Source: Aquimarina algiphila
GTDB lineage: Bacteria > Bacteroidota > Bacteroidia > Flavobacteriales > Flavobacteriaceae
Length of the DNA: 64,000 bases
Assembly: GCF_007489275.1 (NCBI RefSeq)
Contig: NZ_VLNR01000018.1
Span: 1 to 64,000 of the forward strand
Reading direction: 5' to 3'
Shown: one piece after another, positions 1 to 8,367 of the stretch
Layout: each line of letters begins with the position of its first letter
How positions within the stretch are numbered: the first letter of the stretch is position 1
Notes under the pieces: generated by a model
What the model was told of the DNA's origin: nothing
What the model saw: only the letters and a program-made list of their open reading frames with translations
Database searches by the model: none
Program-made: the position numbers and the translations under genes

Positions 1-32
1 TAGAACCGAAATTAACTCGACTCAATTTACAT

Positions 33-123
33 TGGCACAATTCGAACTGTAAAAAGTGGCACAGTTTGAACTGAAATTACTGGCACTATAGCTCCGAAAT
101 CAGTGGCACAAATCAAACCGAAT
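33..123. repeat. IS21-like element terminus (four spaced TGGCAC repeats)
   Basis: TGGCAC occurs at 33-38, 57-62, 81-86 and 104-109, a spacing of 23-24 bp, and each copy is followed by a related stretch such as GAACTG, CTCCG or AAACCG. Several imperfect terminal repeats of this kind are known at the ends of IS21-family elements, where the IstA transposase binds. No istA or istB is inside the window, so the element body would lie to the left. The exact boundary is not visible. The family call is inference from repeat pattern only. Confidence 0.45.
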
Positions 124-252
124 TATCCAACAATCGAACAGCTTAAAAATAAAGAAAAGCAAGTTCTAAACAAACAATCCTTATTCAAAGTATATGGAGG
201 AGGAGGAGCAAAAAGACCAATTTTTGATCTTCCTGGTCCTTCACCTGTATAA
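70..252 (+). pseudogene. C-terminal gene tail fused to an IS-like end
   Basis: The +1 frame is open from after the TGA at 67-69 to the TAA at 250-252. It starts inside the IS-like repeats and ends in a protein-like tail rich in Lys and Gln, then a Gly run and a terminus reading DLPGPSPV. There is no start codon with a plausible leader. It looks like the 3' remnant of a gene cut by the element on its left. I do not recognise the tail. A terminator follows at 280-310, which fits a genuine gene end. Confidence 0.35.
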
Positions 253-279
253 TAAAAGAAAGATGTATTCTTTAATTAA

Positions 280-310
280 AAAAGCCATTATACGACGTAT
301 AATGGCTTTT
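280..310. terminator. bidirectional hairpin terminator
   Basis: A perfect inverted repeat (arms 280-293 and 297-310, 3-nt loop GAC) is bounded by an A run on the left and a T run on the right. It can terminate the plus-strand gene tail and the minus-strand PorP/SprF gene that ends at 339. Confidence 0.8.
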
Positions 311-338
311 ATCAGTTTTAAGGTTTTGATTATTATTT

Positions 339-1259
339 TTACATAAAACCATTTCCAAAACGATAACTTAATACAATTCCATGTGTATTATTTATGGGCG
401 TACTTTTTAACGTCTGATTATAATTATATAATACTCTTAAATGATTAGAAACATAGAATCCAGCAAGAAAATTCATTGAAGAATTCGTTCTATATCCTGC
501 TCCAACTTCAATTTTGTTTTTATAATTAACCTTAGTATTAAAATCTGCCTGAGTTGGTGCTCCAGAAACATACTTAATGAGTACACTAGGATTTATCATA
601 ACTTCTTCAAAACGGGTTGCAAAAAAACGATATCCGGCATAAGCATAATAGGGACTTTCTATATTTACATTATCTTCTGAGGATAATGAGTCTCCCAATA
701 AATTAGGTGCTGAAACCCCCACGTAAATACGTTCTCTATTGTACAGTATCCCTATCCCTAAAGTGGGTATAATCGTATTAATGTTATTTGCAAAGTTTGG
801 ATCATTCTGAATACCTAGTTCTAACAGGTTTTCATCATAGATCATTACTCCTCCTGTTATTCCAAAAGATAATACGTTGGGATTATAAGACCACCATCTA
901 GCACGATTATAATTATGATCAAAAAACAATTTATAAGAATATGCCCCAAAAAGGCTTGTAGCAGTCGTGACTCCAACCTGATCACTATACACACCAGCTC
1001 CAAGTCCAACATTTTCTGAACCTAATGGGGAGTTAAATGTTAATCCAATATTTCTTGGACTTCCTTCTATTTGATTTAAGTATCCCCTATTGGTAATTGT
1101 AACATCTGCATCTGGATAAAACCCTGCATGTGCTGGATTTATGATCACAGTATTGTAGTTATAGTTTGCAAAAACCGGAGTTTGTTGCCCAAATATTGGA
1201 CATAAAATCCCTTTTGATAGCATTACAGCTATCAACATTATTATATATTTTGTTTTCAT
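339..1259 (-). CDS. PorP/SprF family type IX secretion outer-membrane protein
   Basis: This 306-residue protein has a signal peptide ending near FGQ and a long series of beta-barrel strands. The opening of the mature part (QTPVFANYNYN, then INPAHAG) is the hallmark of the PorP/SprF family. In flavobacteria SprF is needed to deliver the giant adhesin SprB through the type IX secretion system, and sprF-like genes commonly lie directly downstream of genes for secreted proteins with a CHU_C-type C-terminal domain. Here the ATG lies 3 nt after the adhesin stop codon, so the two are almost certainly co-transcribed and functionally paired. The specific partner is inferred from this linkage. Confidence 0.85.
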   Translation of the reverse strand: MKTKYIIMLIAVMLSKGILCPIFGQQTPVFANYNYNTVIINPAHAGFYPDADVTITNRGYLNQIEGSPRNIGLTFNSPLGSENVGLGAGVYSDQVGVTTATSLFGAYSYKLFFDHNYNRARWWSYNPNVLSFGITGGVMIYDENLLELGIQNDPNFANNINTIIPTLGIGILYNRERIYVGVSAPNLLGDSLSSEDNVNIESPYYAYAGYRFFATRFEEVMINPSVLIKYVSGAPTQADFNTKVNYKNKIEVGAGYRTNSSMNFLAGFYVSNHLRVLYNYNQTLKSTPINNTHGIVLSYRFGNGFM

Positions 1260-1262
1260 GAA

Positions 1263-3797
1263 TTAACGTTTTAAAACAAGGAATCCTGTTTCTTTTTTCA
1301 AATTATGAGCTCCTTCTATTTTTATATCAAAGAAATATGTCCCTTCTGGTAATTTATCCCCTCCTAAACTTCTCTTTCGGTTTGCAATTCCCCTAAAAAC
1401 TCTTGAAGTATTATTATAACCATCAACTTCAAAAACTAAATCTCCCCATCTATTATATATCAATACTTTGTTATTGGGGTAATTATCGATACCATTAATC
1501 TCCCAATATTCATTGATACCATCATCATCAGGAGAAAATCCATATCTTGTTTGGTCCTCTTCTAATGGAGTTACAAATACGGTAACCATATCCTCTGCGG
1601 TACACCCATCACTACCAGTAAAAAGCAAAGTATATGTTGTAGTTTCTGTTGGATTAGCTATTGGGTCTGTGATATTTGTGTTACTCAGCCCTCTGGAAGG
1701 TGACCAAATCAACGTACCAGGATTTGAAACCATAGCATTTAATTGTATTTCTTGTCCTTCAACGATTTCCTGATCTTCTCCTGCTTCTATAGTACATATT
1801 GCAAGGTCATTATCTGTAATAACAACATCTTGGGTTGTAATCGTTCCAAGAGTAATACCTGATGATGGGGTACTAATCGTTAGTGTTGCCGTTTCTGTAC
1901 CTTCTACAGCAGTATCATCTTCAATAGTAAAAGTTACTGTACCTGTAGTCATACCATCAGCAATAGTAATCGTAGTACCACTTAAAGTAAAATCTGTGCC
2001 TGTAATTCCTGTTCCGGTAACATCAAGATCAATAGTTTGATCACCTACTACAGCTACCGTAGAAGTAGCTGTTACCGTGATTACAGTACCCACATCTTCT
2101 GTACCCGTATTGGATGAAACCGAAAGGTTTACTGTAGGAATAGGTGCTGAATCATTATCAGTGATAGTAATATCCTGCGTTGTAATTGTTCCAAGGGTAA
2201 TGCCTGATGAAGGATTGCTAATCGTTAATGTTGCCGTTTCTGTACCTTCTACAAGAGCATCATCTTCAATAGTAAAAGTTACTGTACCTGTAGTCATACC
2301 ATCAAGAATAGTAATCGTAGTACCACTTAAGGTAAAATCTGTGGCTGTAATTCCGGTTCCCGTAGTAGCAAGATCAATAGTTTGATCACCCACTACAGCT
2401 GTCGAAGAAGTAGCTGTAACCGTAATTACTGTACCTGCAGCTTCTGTACCTGTATTTGGTGAAACCGAAAGATTTACTGAAGGGATATCATTATCTGTAA
2501 TAACAACATCCTGGGTGGTAGTCCCTCCAAGAGTAATACCTGATGATGGGGTACTAATCGTTAGTGTTGCCGTTTCTGTACCTTCTACAACAGCATCATC
2601 TTCAATAGTAAAAGTTACTGTACCTGTAGTCATACCATTAGCAATAGTAATCCTAGTACCACTTAAAGTAAAATCTGTGGCTGTAATTCCGGTTCCTGTA
2701 GTAGCAAGATCAATAGTTTGATCACCCACTACAGCTGTCGAAGAAGTAGCTGTTACCGTGATTACAGTACCCGCATCTTCTGTACCTGTATTGGATGAAA
2801 CCGAAAGATTTACTGTAGGAATAGGTGCTGAATCATTATCTGTGATATCAACATCCTGAGTGGTAGTCCCTCCAAGAGTAATACCTGATGAAGGATTGCT
2901 AATCGTGAGTGTGGCCGTTTCTGTGCTTTCTACAAGAGCATCATCCTCAATAGTAAAAGTTACTATACCTGTAGTCATACCATCAAGAATAGTAATCGTA
3001 GTATTACTTAAAGTAAAATCTGTGCCTGTAATTCCTGTTCCGGTAACAGCAAGATCAATAGTTTGATCACCCACTACAGCAGACGAAGAAGTAGCTGTTA
3101 CCGTGATTACAGTACCCGCATCTTCTGTACCCGTATTGGATGAAATCGAAAGGTTTACTGTAGGAATAGGTACTGAATCATTATCTGTGATATCAACATC
3201 CTGGGTGGTAGTCCCTCCAAGAGTAATCCCTGAGGATGGATCACTAATCGTGAGTGTGGCCGTTTCTGTGCCTTCTACAGCAGTATCATCTTCAATAGTA
3301 AAAGTTACTGTACCTGTAGTCATACCATCAAGAATAGTAATCGTAGTATTACTTAAAGTAAAATCTGTGCCTGTAATTCCAGTTCCTGCCACAGCAAGAT
3401 CAATAGTTTGATCACCCACTACAGCAGACGAAGAAGTAGCTGTTACCGTGATTACAGTACCCGCATCTTCTGTACCTGTATCTGATGAAACTGAAAGGTC
3501 TACTGTAGGCGTAGGTGTTCTAACTTCAAAAGTACATTGATCCTCTTTCCCACTATTATCAGTTACCGTAATGGTAACCGTAGTATTTGCTGTAAATCTA
3601 GTTCCTGCTTCTGGGCTTTGTGTAATCTCAAGATTGGTATCACAATCATCTGTAGCTCTAACAGAACTTGTATAATCAGGTAAGTTCGATCCAGAACTTA
3701 AAGTTTGATCACTTAGACAGTCGGTAATCTCTGGCGCATCGATATCTGGGATATCCTGACCAAAAATCACATATGCAAAACCTGGATCTGTATTCAC
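1263..3797 (-). CDS. 3' half of the adhesin: HYR, five Calx-beta repeats, T9SS type B sorting domain
   Basis: The only start codon after the TAG is the GTG at 3795-3797 (844 residues), but homology runs further upstream to 3962, so this start is probably not native. Residues about 1-15 are the end of an FG-GAP blade, about 18-95 an HYR domain with DNSG and paired Cys, about 97-665 five Calx-beta units each ending in ITDND, then a Cys-containing PKD-like stretch, and from about 747 a gliding-motility-type C-terminal domain (FSPDDDGIN, then YNRWGDLVFE, ending in FLVLKR). That domain targets proteins to the type IX system. There is no signal peptide, so this half alone could not reach the periplasm. 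Confidence 0.7.
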   Translation of the reverse strand: MNTDPGFAYVIFGQDIPDIDAPEITDCLSDQTLSSGSNLPDYTSSVRATDDCDTNLEITQSPEAGTRFTANTTVTITVTDNSGKEDQCTFEVRTPTPTVDLSVSSDTGTEDAGTVITVTATSSSAVVGDQTIDLAVAGTGITGTDFTLSNTTITILDGMTTGTVTFTIEDDTAVEGTETATLTISDPSSGITLGGTTTQDVDITDNDSVPIPTVNLSISSNTGTEDAGTVITVTATSSSAVVGDQTIDLAVTGTGITGTDFTLSNTTITILDGMTTGIVTFTIEDDALVESTETATLTISNPSSGITLGGTTTQDVDITDNDSAPIPTVNLSVSSNTGTEDAGTVITVTATSSTAVVGDQTIDLATTGTGITATDFTLSGTRITIANGMTTGTVTFTIEDDAVVEGTETATLTISTPSSGITLGGTTTQDVVITDNDIPSVNLSVSPNTGTEAAGTVITVTATSSTAVVGDQTIDLATTGTGITATDFTLSGTTITILDGMTTGTVTFTIEDDALVEGTETATLTISNPSSGITLGTITTQDITITDNDSAPIPTVNLSVSSNTGTEDVGTVITVTATSTVAVVGDQTIDLDVTGTGITGTDFTLSGTTITIADGMTTGTVTFTIEDDTAVEGTETATLTISTPSSGITLGTITTQDVVITDNDLAICTIEAGEDQEIVEGQEIQLNAMVSNPGTLIWSPSRGLSNTNITDPIANPTETTTYTLLFTGSDGCTAEDMVTVFVTPLEEDQTRYGFSPDDDGINEYWEINGIDNYPNNKVLIYNRWGDLVFEVDGYNNTSRVFRGIANRKRSLGGDKLPEGTYFFDIKIEGAHNLKKETGFLVLKR
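1800..3510 (-). repeat. five near-identical Calx-beta coding repeats, about 342-345 bp each
   Basis: The same block recurs with a period of about 342-345 bp, one junction being shorter by a few codons (loss of the PIPT linker near 2490). Landmarks such as GATCAATAGTTTGATCACC and the ITDND-coding segment repeat with few changes. The similarity holds at DNA level, including synonymous sites, which suggests recent duplication or gene conversion between units. Repeat number is likely to vary between strains. Confidence 0.85.
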
Positions 3798-3962
3798 TAC
3801 GAAGTTAAAACTACTGCCTCTATATTGTCCAATAATAATATCATCAATACCATCATCATTAACATCTCCCGCATGTGATGCGGATCCATTAAAATTACTA
3901 TTTCGTAAATTTATCCTTAATCTATTATCTGTTACTCCGGAACCTGTCGGAATTATATCTTC

Positions 3963-6900
3963 CTAAGTTTCTTTTCCATAGATAACGTAATAAGAACTAG
4001 AACGTCCAAAAATTAAATCATCATAACCATCGTTATTAAAATCACCGGCGTAATTAAGATTGGATACATTGCTAGAAAATGAAAAACCATTGGTTCCATC
4101 TAGGTTTACCAAATCAAATATTGATGGAAAGGCATTTCTCCCAAATAAAACATATCGTCCTCCAAAAGTAACATCATTAAATCCATCGTTATTGATATCC
4201 CCTGCTTTACTGACCTCTAGAGACAAGGATTCTAAAGAATGTTCGACTGCAAAACCATTGATGCCATCTAATTCATCAACATTAAGAGTCGCTGGAAAAC
4301 TAGAACCTCTTGGTCTTCCAAAAACTACAAACTTTCGCGCTTTATTTCCTCCAATGGTTATATCATCTATAGCATCTCCATTTATATCCCCCAAACCAGC
4401 TACATAATAACCTATTTTACCTGAAGTCCCAACATCTCCAACAATAGTAAAGCCATTACTACCATCAATTTCATTAACTCTAATAATTGCTGGAAAACCC
4501 GAACTATTACCATATAAAATATGACATTTTCCAGTTAAACTACTTCCACTGCCTGATCCTTCTGACAGGGCAATATCATCAATCCCATCATTATTGATAT
4601 CACCAACTGTATCAAGAGCATATCCAGGTCTTTCAAAAGGATCAGCTCCTATTACTGTAAATCCATTAGAACCATTAAGTGTGGAAAGATTAAATTCTAA
4701 AGGAAAACCAGTAGCCCTTCCAAAAATTATATAGTTATATCCAAGTTCTGATCCTAAACTAGTTTTTCGAAAAGGATCACTAACCATAATATCATTAATA
4801 CCATCGTTATTGATATCTCCTGCACTGCTCGCCGCAAAAGCTGTATTAGGCTGGCTACTATAGGCTGTATCATCTCTAATAATAAATCCATTTGAACCAT
4901 TAAGCATTTTTAAATTTATATTTGGTGGAAAACCCGAAGCTGTTCCAAAAACAACATATCCACCTCCTATAATATCTATAAAATCTGTACCATAAGGGCC
5001 TGCAAAAGAAAGGTCTTCACCTCTTGCTGCTACTATAAAATCATCTATCCCATCTCCGTTAACGTCTCCTAAAGAATTTACATCGGTTCCTGTTCTACTT
5101 AGTGCTTTCTCTCCATATAAAATAAGACCATTTGTTCCATTTAAATCATTTACAGAAAAACTTGTAGTATTACAATCTATTTCAGCAGTTGTAGTTTTTA
5201 AGCTTACTAAAAATGTACAAGTCTCCATATTACCAGATCTATCAGTTACCGTGATAGTGACATTTGTATCTGAAATGAAAGGTGTTCCTTCGGGAGGATT
5301 TTGACTATAAGTCATGTCTGTATTATAAGTACAGTTATCACTCACAGATGGTAAAAAATGAATATAATTAGGCAACACAGCATTTGCATATAGTTCTTGA
5401 TTGGAAGGGCAACTAATTGTAGGAAGTTCTGAATCATCAAGATCAAAAGTTTCACCATAAAAAACATAAGCTTTTCCATTATTTCTAAATGAAGTTGCCG
5501 ATCTAATTGCGCCCACAATAAAATCGTTTATTCCATCTGCATTGAAATCCCCGATAGAACTAACTGATTGTCCAAAACGTTGCCTACTAAACCTTTCATC
5601 TTCAAAAACCTGATAACCCACATTACCAAAGACCTCCCCAGCATTAATTATATCAGGATTGGAAGAAGAACCAAAAATAACATATGCACCTCCTTGATTA
5701 CCTGCTCCTCCTCCTGTTGCTGAAACTATTATATCACTTATTCCATCATCATTTATGTCATGCAATCCATCTACTGCATATCCTAAATTATTAAATCCCG
5801 AATTTCTTATATAATCAGGTCTTTGGATTCCTCTAATAGTCATACTATTTGCCCCATTCAGATCCGAAGAGTTAAAAGTAGAAGGAAAAGAACCTCTTCC
5901 ATAAATAACGTAAGCCTCTCCAATATCTCTAATAGTGTTAACATCTTTTCTTGGAGCCCCTACAATAAAATCATTTATTCCATCATTATTAAAATCTTCT
6001 GCAGCACCTACAGAAAAACCTAATGCTGTATTAGCCTCTTCACCAAGAATTGAAAAACCATTGCTTCCATCTAATGACAACAAATTTAGAGACGCTGAAA
6101 AACCAATACTATTGCCATAAATAACACAAACTCGTCCCGTAGATAGGTTACTCCCCTCATCATATCCCGGAAACCCCAAAATAATATCATCAATTCCATC
6201 GTTATCAATATCTCCGGCATCGCTTACTTTTGATTGACTCCCTGAATCATTCTGAGGAAAACCATTTATTACAAAGCCATTATTACCGTCCAGTGCAGAT
6301 ACGTCTATATTAGTAATTGTTGAACTCCCAAAAATCACATAAGTCCTTCCATTATTTCTAAAACCAGAACCATCATATAGCGGAGCGTTTATGGTAACAT
6401 CGTCCACCCCATCATCATTAACATCTCCAGCAAAACTAACTGATTCACCAAAATTATCACTACCTTCTCCGCTAATAATAATGCCGTTTCCAGCATTAAT
6501 ATCTGAAATTGTATATAATGAAGAAAAAACCGTATTAGTTCCAAAAATCACTATGGTATTCCCCACATTAGGAAAAGAACTACTTCCAATAATAATATCA
6601 TCAACCCCATCATCATTAAAATCCCCTGCTGTACTTACTGACGTTCCTAATCTATCATTTTGATTTGTTCCTCTTATTATAAAACCATTTGTCCCATTTA
6701 ATGATGTAATGTCAAAAGAAGTTGAAGATACTCCTGACCCTCCAAATATAACATATGCTTCTCCTACATCCTCTATGCTTCCAGAATCTACAAATGGAGC
6801 TCCAATAATAATATCTGAAATTCCATCTCCATTAACATCTCCAGCATCTTTAACGGAATACCCCAAATCATCTTGTTCATTCTCTCCTTCTACGACAAAA

Positions 6901-7040
6901 CTATTTGTTTCATCTATTCCTGATATTGGAACCTCTGGGCATCCTTGTCCAAAAGATATGGACGCATTAAAAATTAGTATTAAACCGACTAAATTAAGTT
7001 TCAATTTTGTTGTAAACACGTTTTTACTAGTATTTCCCAT
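3963..7040 (-). CDS. 5' half of the adhesin: signal peptide, FG-GAP propellers and HYR domain
   Basis: The ATG at 7038-7040 is preferred over the TTG at 7046; it gives 1,025 residues starting with a signal peptide that ends near SFGQ. Seven FG-GAP repeats follow, each with a calcium-binding core such as DVNGDGISD or DFNDDGVDD and a closing strand YVIFG. Next comes an HYR domain with DRSGNMETC, then six further FG-GAP repeats. Such repeats form integrin-alpha-like beta-propellers, usually seven-bladed, so the second propeller lacks its last blade because of the TAG at 3963. The product would be exported by Sec but would lack the sorting domain for surface delivery. Confidence 0.8.
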   Translation of the reverse strand: MGNTSKNVFTTKLKLNLVGLILIFNASISFGQGCPEVPISGIDETNSFVVEGENEQDDLGYSVKDAGDVNGDGISDIIIGAPFVDSGSIEDVGEAYVIFGGSGVSSTSFDITSLNGTNGFIIRGTNQNDRLGTSVSTAGDFNDDGVDDIIIGSSSFPNVGNTIVIFGTNTVFSSLYTISDINAGNGIIISGEGSDNFGESVSFAGDVNDDGVDDVTINAPLYDGSGFRNNGRTYVIFGSSTITNIDVSALDGNNGFVINGFPQNDSGSQSKVSDAGDIDNDGIDDIILGFPGYDEGSNLSTGRVCVIYGNSIGFSASLNLLSLDGSNGFSILGEEANTALGFSVGAAEDFNNDGINDFIVGAPRKDVNTIRDIGEAYVIYGRGSFPSTFNSSDLNGANSMTIRGIQRPDYIRNSGFNNLGYAVDGLHDINDDGISDIIVSATGGGAGNQGGAYVIFGSSSNPDIINAGEVFGNVGYQVFEDERFSRQRFGQSVSSIGDFNADGINDFIVGAIRSATSFRNNGKAYVFYGETFDLDDSELPTISCPSNQELYANAVLPNYIHFLPSVSDNCTYNTDMTYSQNPPEGTPFISDTNVTITVTDRSGNMETCTFLVSLKTTTAEIDCNTTSFSVNDLNGTNGLILYGEKALSRTGTDVNSLGDVNGDGIDDFIVAARGEDLSFAGPYGTDFIDIIGGGYVVFGTASGFPPNINLKMLNGSNGFIIRDDTAYSSQPNTAFAASSAGDINNDGINDIMVSDPFRKTSLGSELGYNYIIFGRATGFPLEFNLSTLNGSNGFTVIGADPFERPGYALDTVGDINNDGIDDIALSEGSGSGSSLTGKCHILYGNSSGFPAIIRVNEIDGSNGFTIVGDVGTSGKIGYYVAGLGDINGDAIDDITIGGNKARKFVVFGRPRGSSFPATLNVDELDGINGFAVEHSLESLSLEVSKAGDINNDGFNDVTFGGRYVLFGRNAFPSIFDLVNLDGTNGFSFSSNVSNLNYAGDFNNDGYDDLIFGRSSSYYVIYGKET

Positions 7041-7071
7041 AACCAATTTTGGTGTTTTTAGTTTTACACAA

Positions 7072-7151
7072 CAAAATTATTTATGATCCAATACATACCA
7101 ATCACCATAAATGGGGTTTTACCATAATATACACCCCCCTGTTTTCAGGGG
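7072..7151 (-). promoter_or_regulatory. promoter with CCCTG-N4-CAGGG box for the adhesin operon
   Basis: Reading on the minus strand, a palindrome (7136-7151) is followed after 30 nt by GGTGATTGGTATG (7106-7094) and then by TAATTTTG (7079-7072). The TTG in the middle element and the TAnnTTTG box are 19 nt apart, matching the Bacteroidota consensus TTG-N19-TAnnTTTG. The ATG at 7040 lies about 25 nt beyond the predicted start site. The palindrome centre is near -78, a position typical of an activator site. The same design recurs at 7325-7393 and 27536-27604. Confidence 0.6.
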
Positions 7152-7324
7152 TTTTTTAATTTCAAAACAAAACACCTCTTCAATTCTTACATTAATTACT
7201 ACTTTCTTTTATAGATCATACTCAAAATCATTTAATACTTAAAAAAACAATTTATTTAGAATAAAACTATTCATGATTATCAGTATTAGTAGAATTTAAA
7301 ATTAGATACCTATTCAACATACCC

Positions 7325-7393
7325 CCCTGTTTTCAGGGTATTGTTTTTCACTAGAAAAGGTGTTTTCCTCACCATGCTTCTATCTCATCTTTG
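7325..7393 (+). promoter_or_regulatory. promoter with CCCTG-N4-CAGGG box for the 7510 cluster
   Basis: The palindrome CCCTGTTTTCAGGG (7325-7338) is followed after exactly 20 nt by GGTGTTTTCC (from 7359) and by CATCTTTG (7386-7393), the likely -7 box. The palindrome centre would be near -68. The geometry matches 27536-27604 almost base for base and differs from 7072-7151 by one helical turn. The rest of the 7041-7509 spacer is AT-rich, and I see no gene in it. Confidence 0.55.
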
Positions 7394-7509
7394 TACTGTG
7401 ATTTTTTAGTCTCTATATCACATCTTGATATATACAGATAATAGATATAGAGGCATTTTAAAAAACATATAAAGTAAAAAACAAGTACTAACCCTTAAAA
7501 ACTAAAATT

Positions 7510-7932
7510 ATGACTTGGGGAATCACTTTAATTCTATTGAGTATTATAGCAGTACCATCATTATTGCTATCTAAAAAACCAAATGCAAAAGAGCTATTAG
7601 AAAAAATCGAACCTTATCAAGGCTGGATCGGACTTGTATTCTGTTTCTGGGGAGTGTGGGGAATTATCTCTGCAGTTCTTAACCTGGGATGGCTTACAAC
7701 ATATCCTATCTGGTGGATAACGCTATTAGCTGGAAACATTATCGAAGCTATTTTAGGATTCATGTTAGGTTTTGGTCTAATCAATAAACTCTTTTTATCC
7801 AAAAACGAGGCAGCTAAAGAAAAAGCTAATCAGCTTAGAGAAAAATTAGCTCCAAAACAAGGTAAACTAGGAATCTTAGGAATCATAGTTGGTTGTTGGA
7901 TGATCGTTGCTTCTTTCTTATTCTTTATATAA
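7510..7932 (+). CDS. four-helix membrane protein of unknown function
   Basis: This 140-residue protein has four predicted membrane segments: the N-terminal [16 protein letters not shown], one around [15 protein letters not shown], one around [20 protein letters not shown], and the C-terminal [18 protein letters not shown] charged cytosolic-type linker ([17 protein letters not shown]) separates the last two. I do not recognise a family. It is the first gene of a same-strand cluster running to 12989 with mostly short gaps and follows the palindrome-type promoter at 7325-7393, so it probably belongs to an envelope-stress-like operon. Function is not inferable from the sequence. Confidence 0.7.
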   Translation: MTWGITLILLSIIAVPSLLLSKKPNAKELLEKIEPYQGWIGLVFCFWGVWGIISAVLNLGWLTTYPIWWITLLAGNIIEAILGFMLGFGLINKLFLSKNEAAKEKANQLREKLAPKQGKLGILGIIVGCWMIVASFLFFI

Positions 7933-7995
7933 TTGAAAGTAACCAAAATTAAAATTCTAGAATAACAAGTATCTAAACCTATAAAGTAATACATC

Positions 7996-8340
7996 ATGAT
8001 CATATTCGGAACAGGTTCTTCTACAATACAACCTAAACAATTAGAAGGAGGAAGTTGCCCGCATTGTAATACACAAAATAATATGTGGATACAAGGGTAT
8101 AAAAAATACTTCCACGTATTTTGGATACCATTCTTTCCTATCGGAAAAAAAGTATACACCGTCTGTGGTCATTGTAAAGGTGCTTTTGAAAAAAGAGAAA
8201 TTCAAAACCAAGAGTTGATAACAAGTTTTACTGATTTCAAAAATAACCACATCAAAACTCCTTGGTATCACTTTATAGGCTTGATCATTTTTGCAGCAGC
8301 CGTTATGCTAATTGCCATACTACCTCTACTGGGTAAATAA
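7996..8340 (+). CDS. zinc-ribbon membrane protein (zinc_ribbon_15-like)
   Basis: This is 114 residues long. A first Cys pair CPHC (residues about 21-24) and a second pair CGHC (about 56-59) make a zinc ribbon, with the intervening segment FHVFWIPFFPIGKK typical of the zinc_ribbon_15 family. A C-terminal membrane helix (about 92-112) anchors it. It starts at the ATG at 7996, 63 nt after the previous gene. Together with two other zinc-ribbon proteins and an SPFH protein downstream it suggests a membrane-associated assembly; its actual role is unknown. Confidence 0.65.
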   Translation: MIIFGTGSSTIQPKQLEGGSCPHCNTQNNMWIQGYKKYFHVFWIPFFPIGKKVYTVCGHCKGAFEKREIQNQELITSFTDFKNNHIKTPWYHFIGLIIFAAAVMLIAILPLLGK

Positions 8341-8367
8341 AAATAAGTGTATCAAAATCTTTTTATC

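Larger units (their letters stand above)
1263..7040 (-). pseudogene. giant T9SS-secreted FG-GAP/Calx-beta adhesin interrupted by an in-frame TAG
   Basis: Two open frames, 7040-3963 and 3962-1263, are in the same phase and are separated only by the TAG codon at 3963-3965. Reading through it gives one protein of about 1,925 codons: signal peptide, seven FG-GAP repeats, HYR, seven more FG-GAP repeats, HYR, five Calx-beta repeats, a PKD-like stretch and a CHU_C-type sorting domain. The TAG falls inside the seventh blade of the second propeller, so neither half is a complete architecture by itself. The 55 codons between the TAG and the first possible start (GTG at 3797) encode an ordinary FG-GAP blade with the core DVNDDGIDD. 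It could be a recent nonsense mutation, a sequencing error or readthrough. Confidence 0.75.

Noticed and set aside
2077-3411. Several plus-strand ORFs rich in Val, Ile, Ser and Pro (for example 2077-2385, 2515-2721, 3103-3411)
   Set aside because: They are antisense shadows of the Calx-beta repeats and recur only because the coding strand repeats; they have no leaders or family features.
1800-3510. CRISPR-like array suggested by regular repetition
   Set aside because: The period is about 342-345 bp, it is coding, and there are no unique spacers between short repeats.
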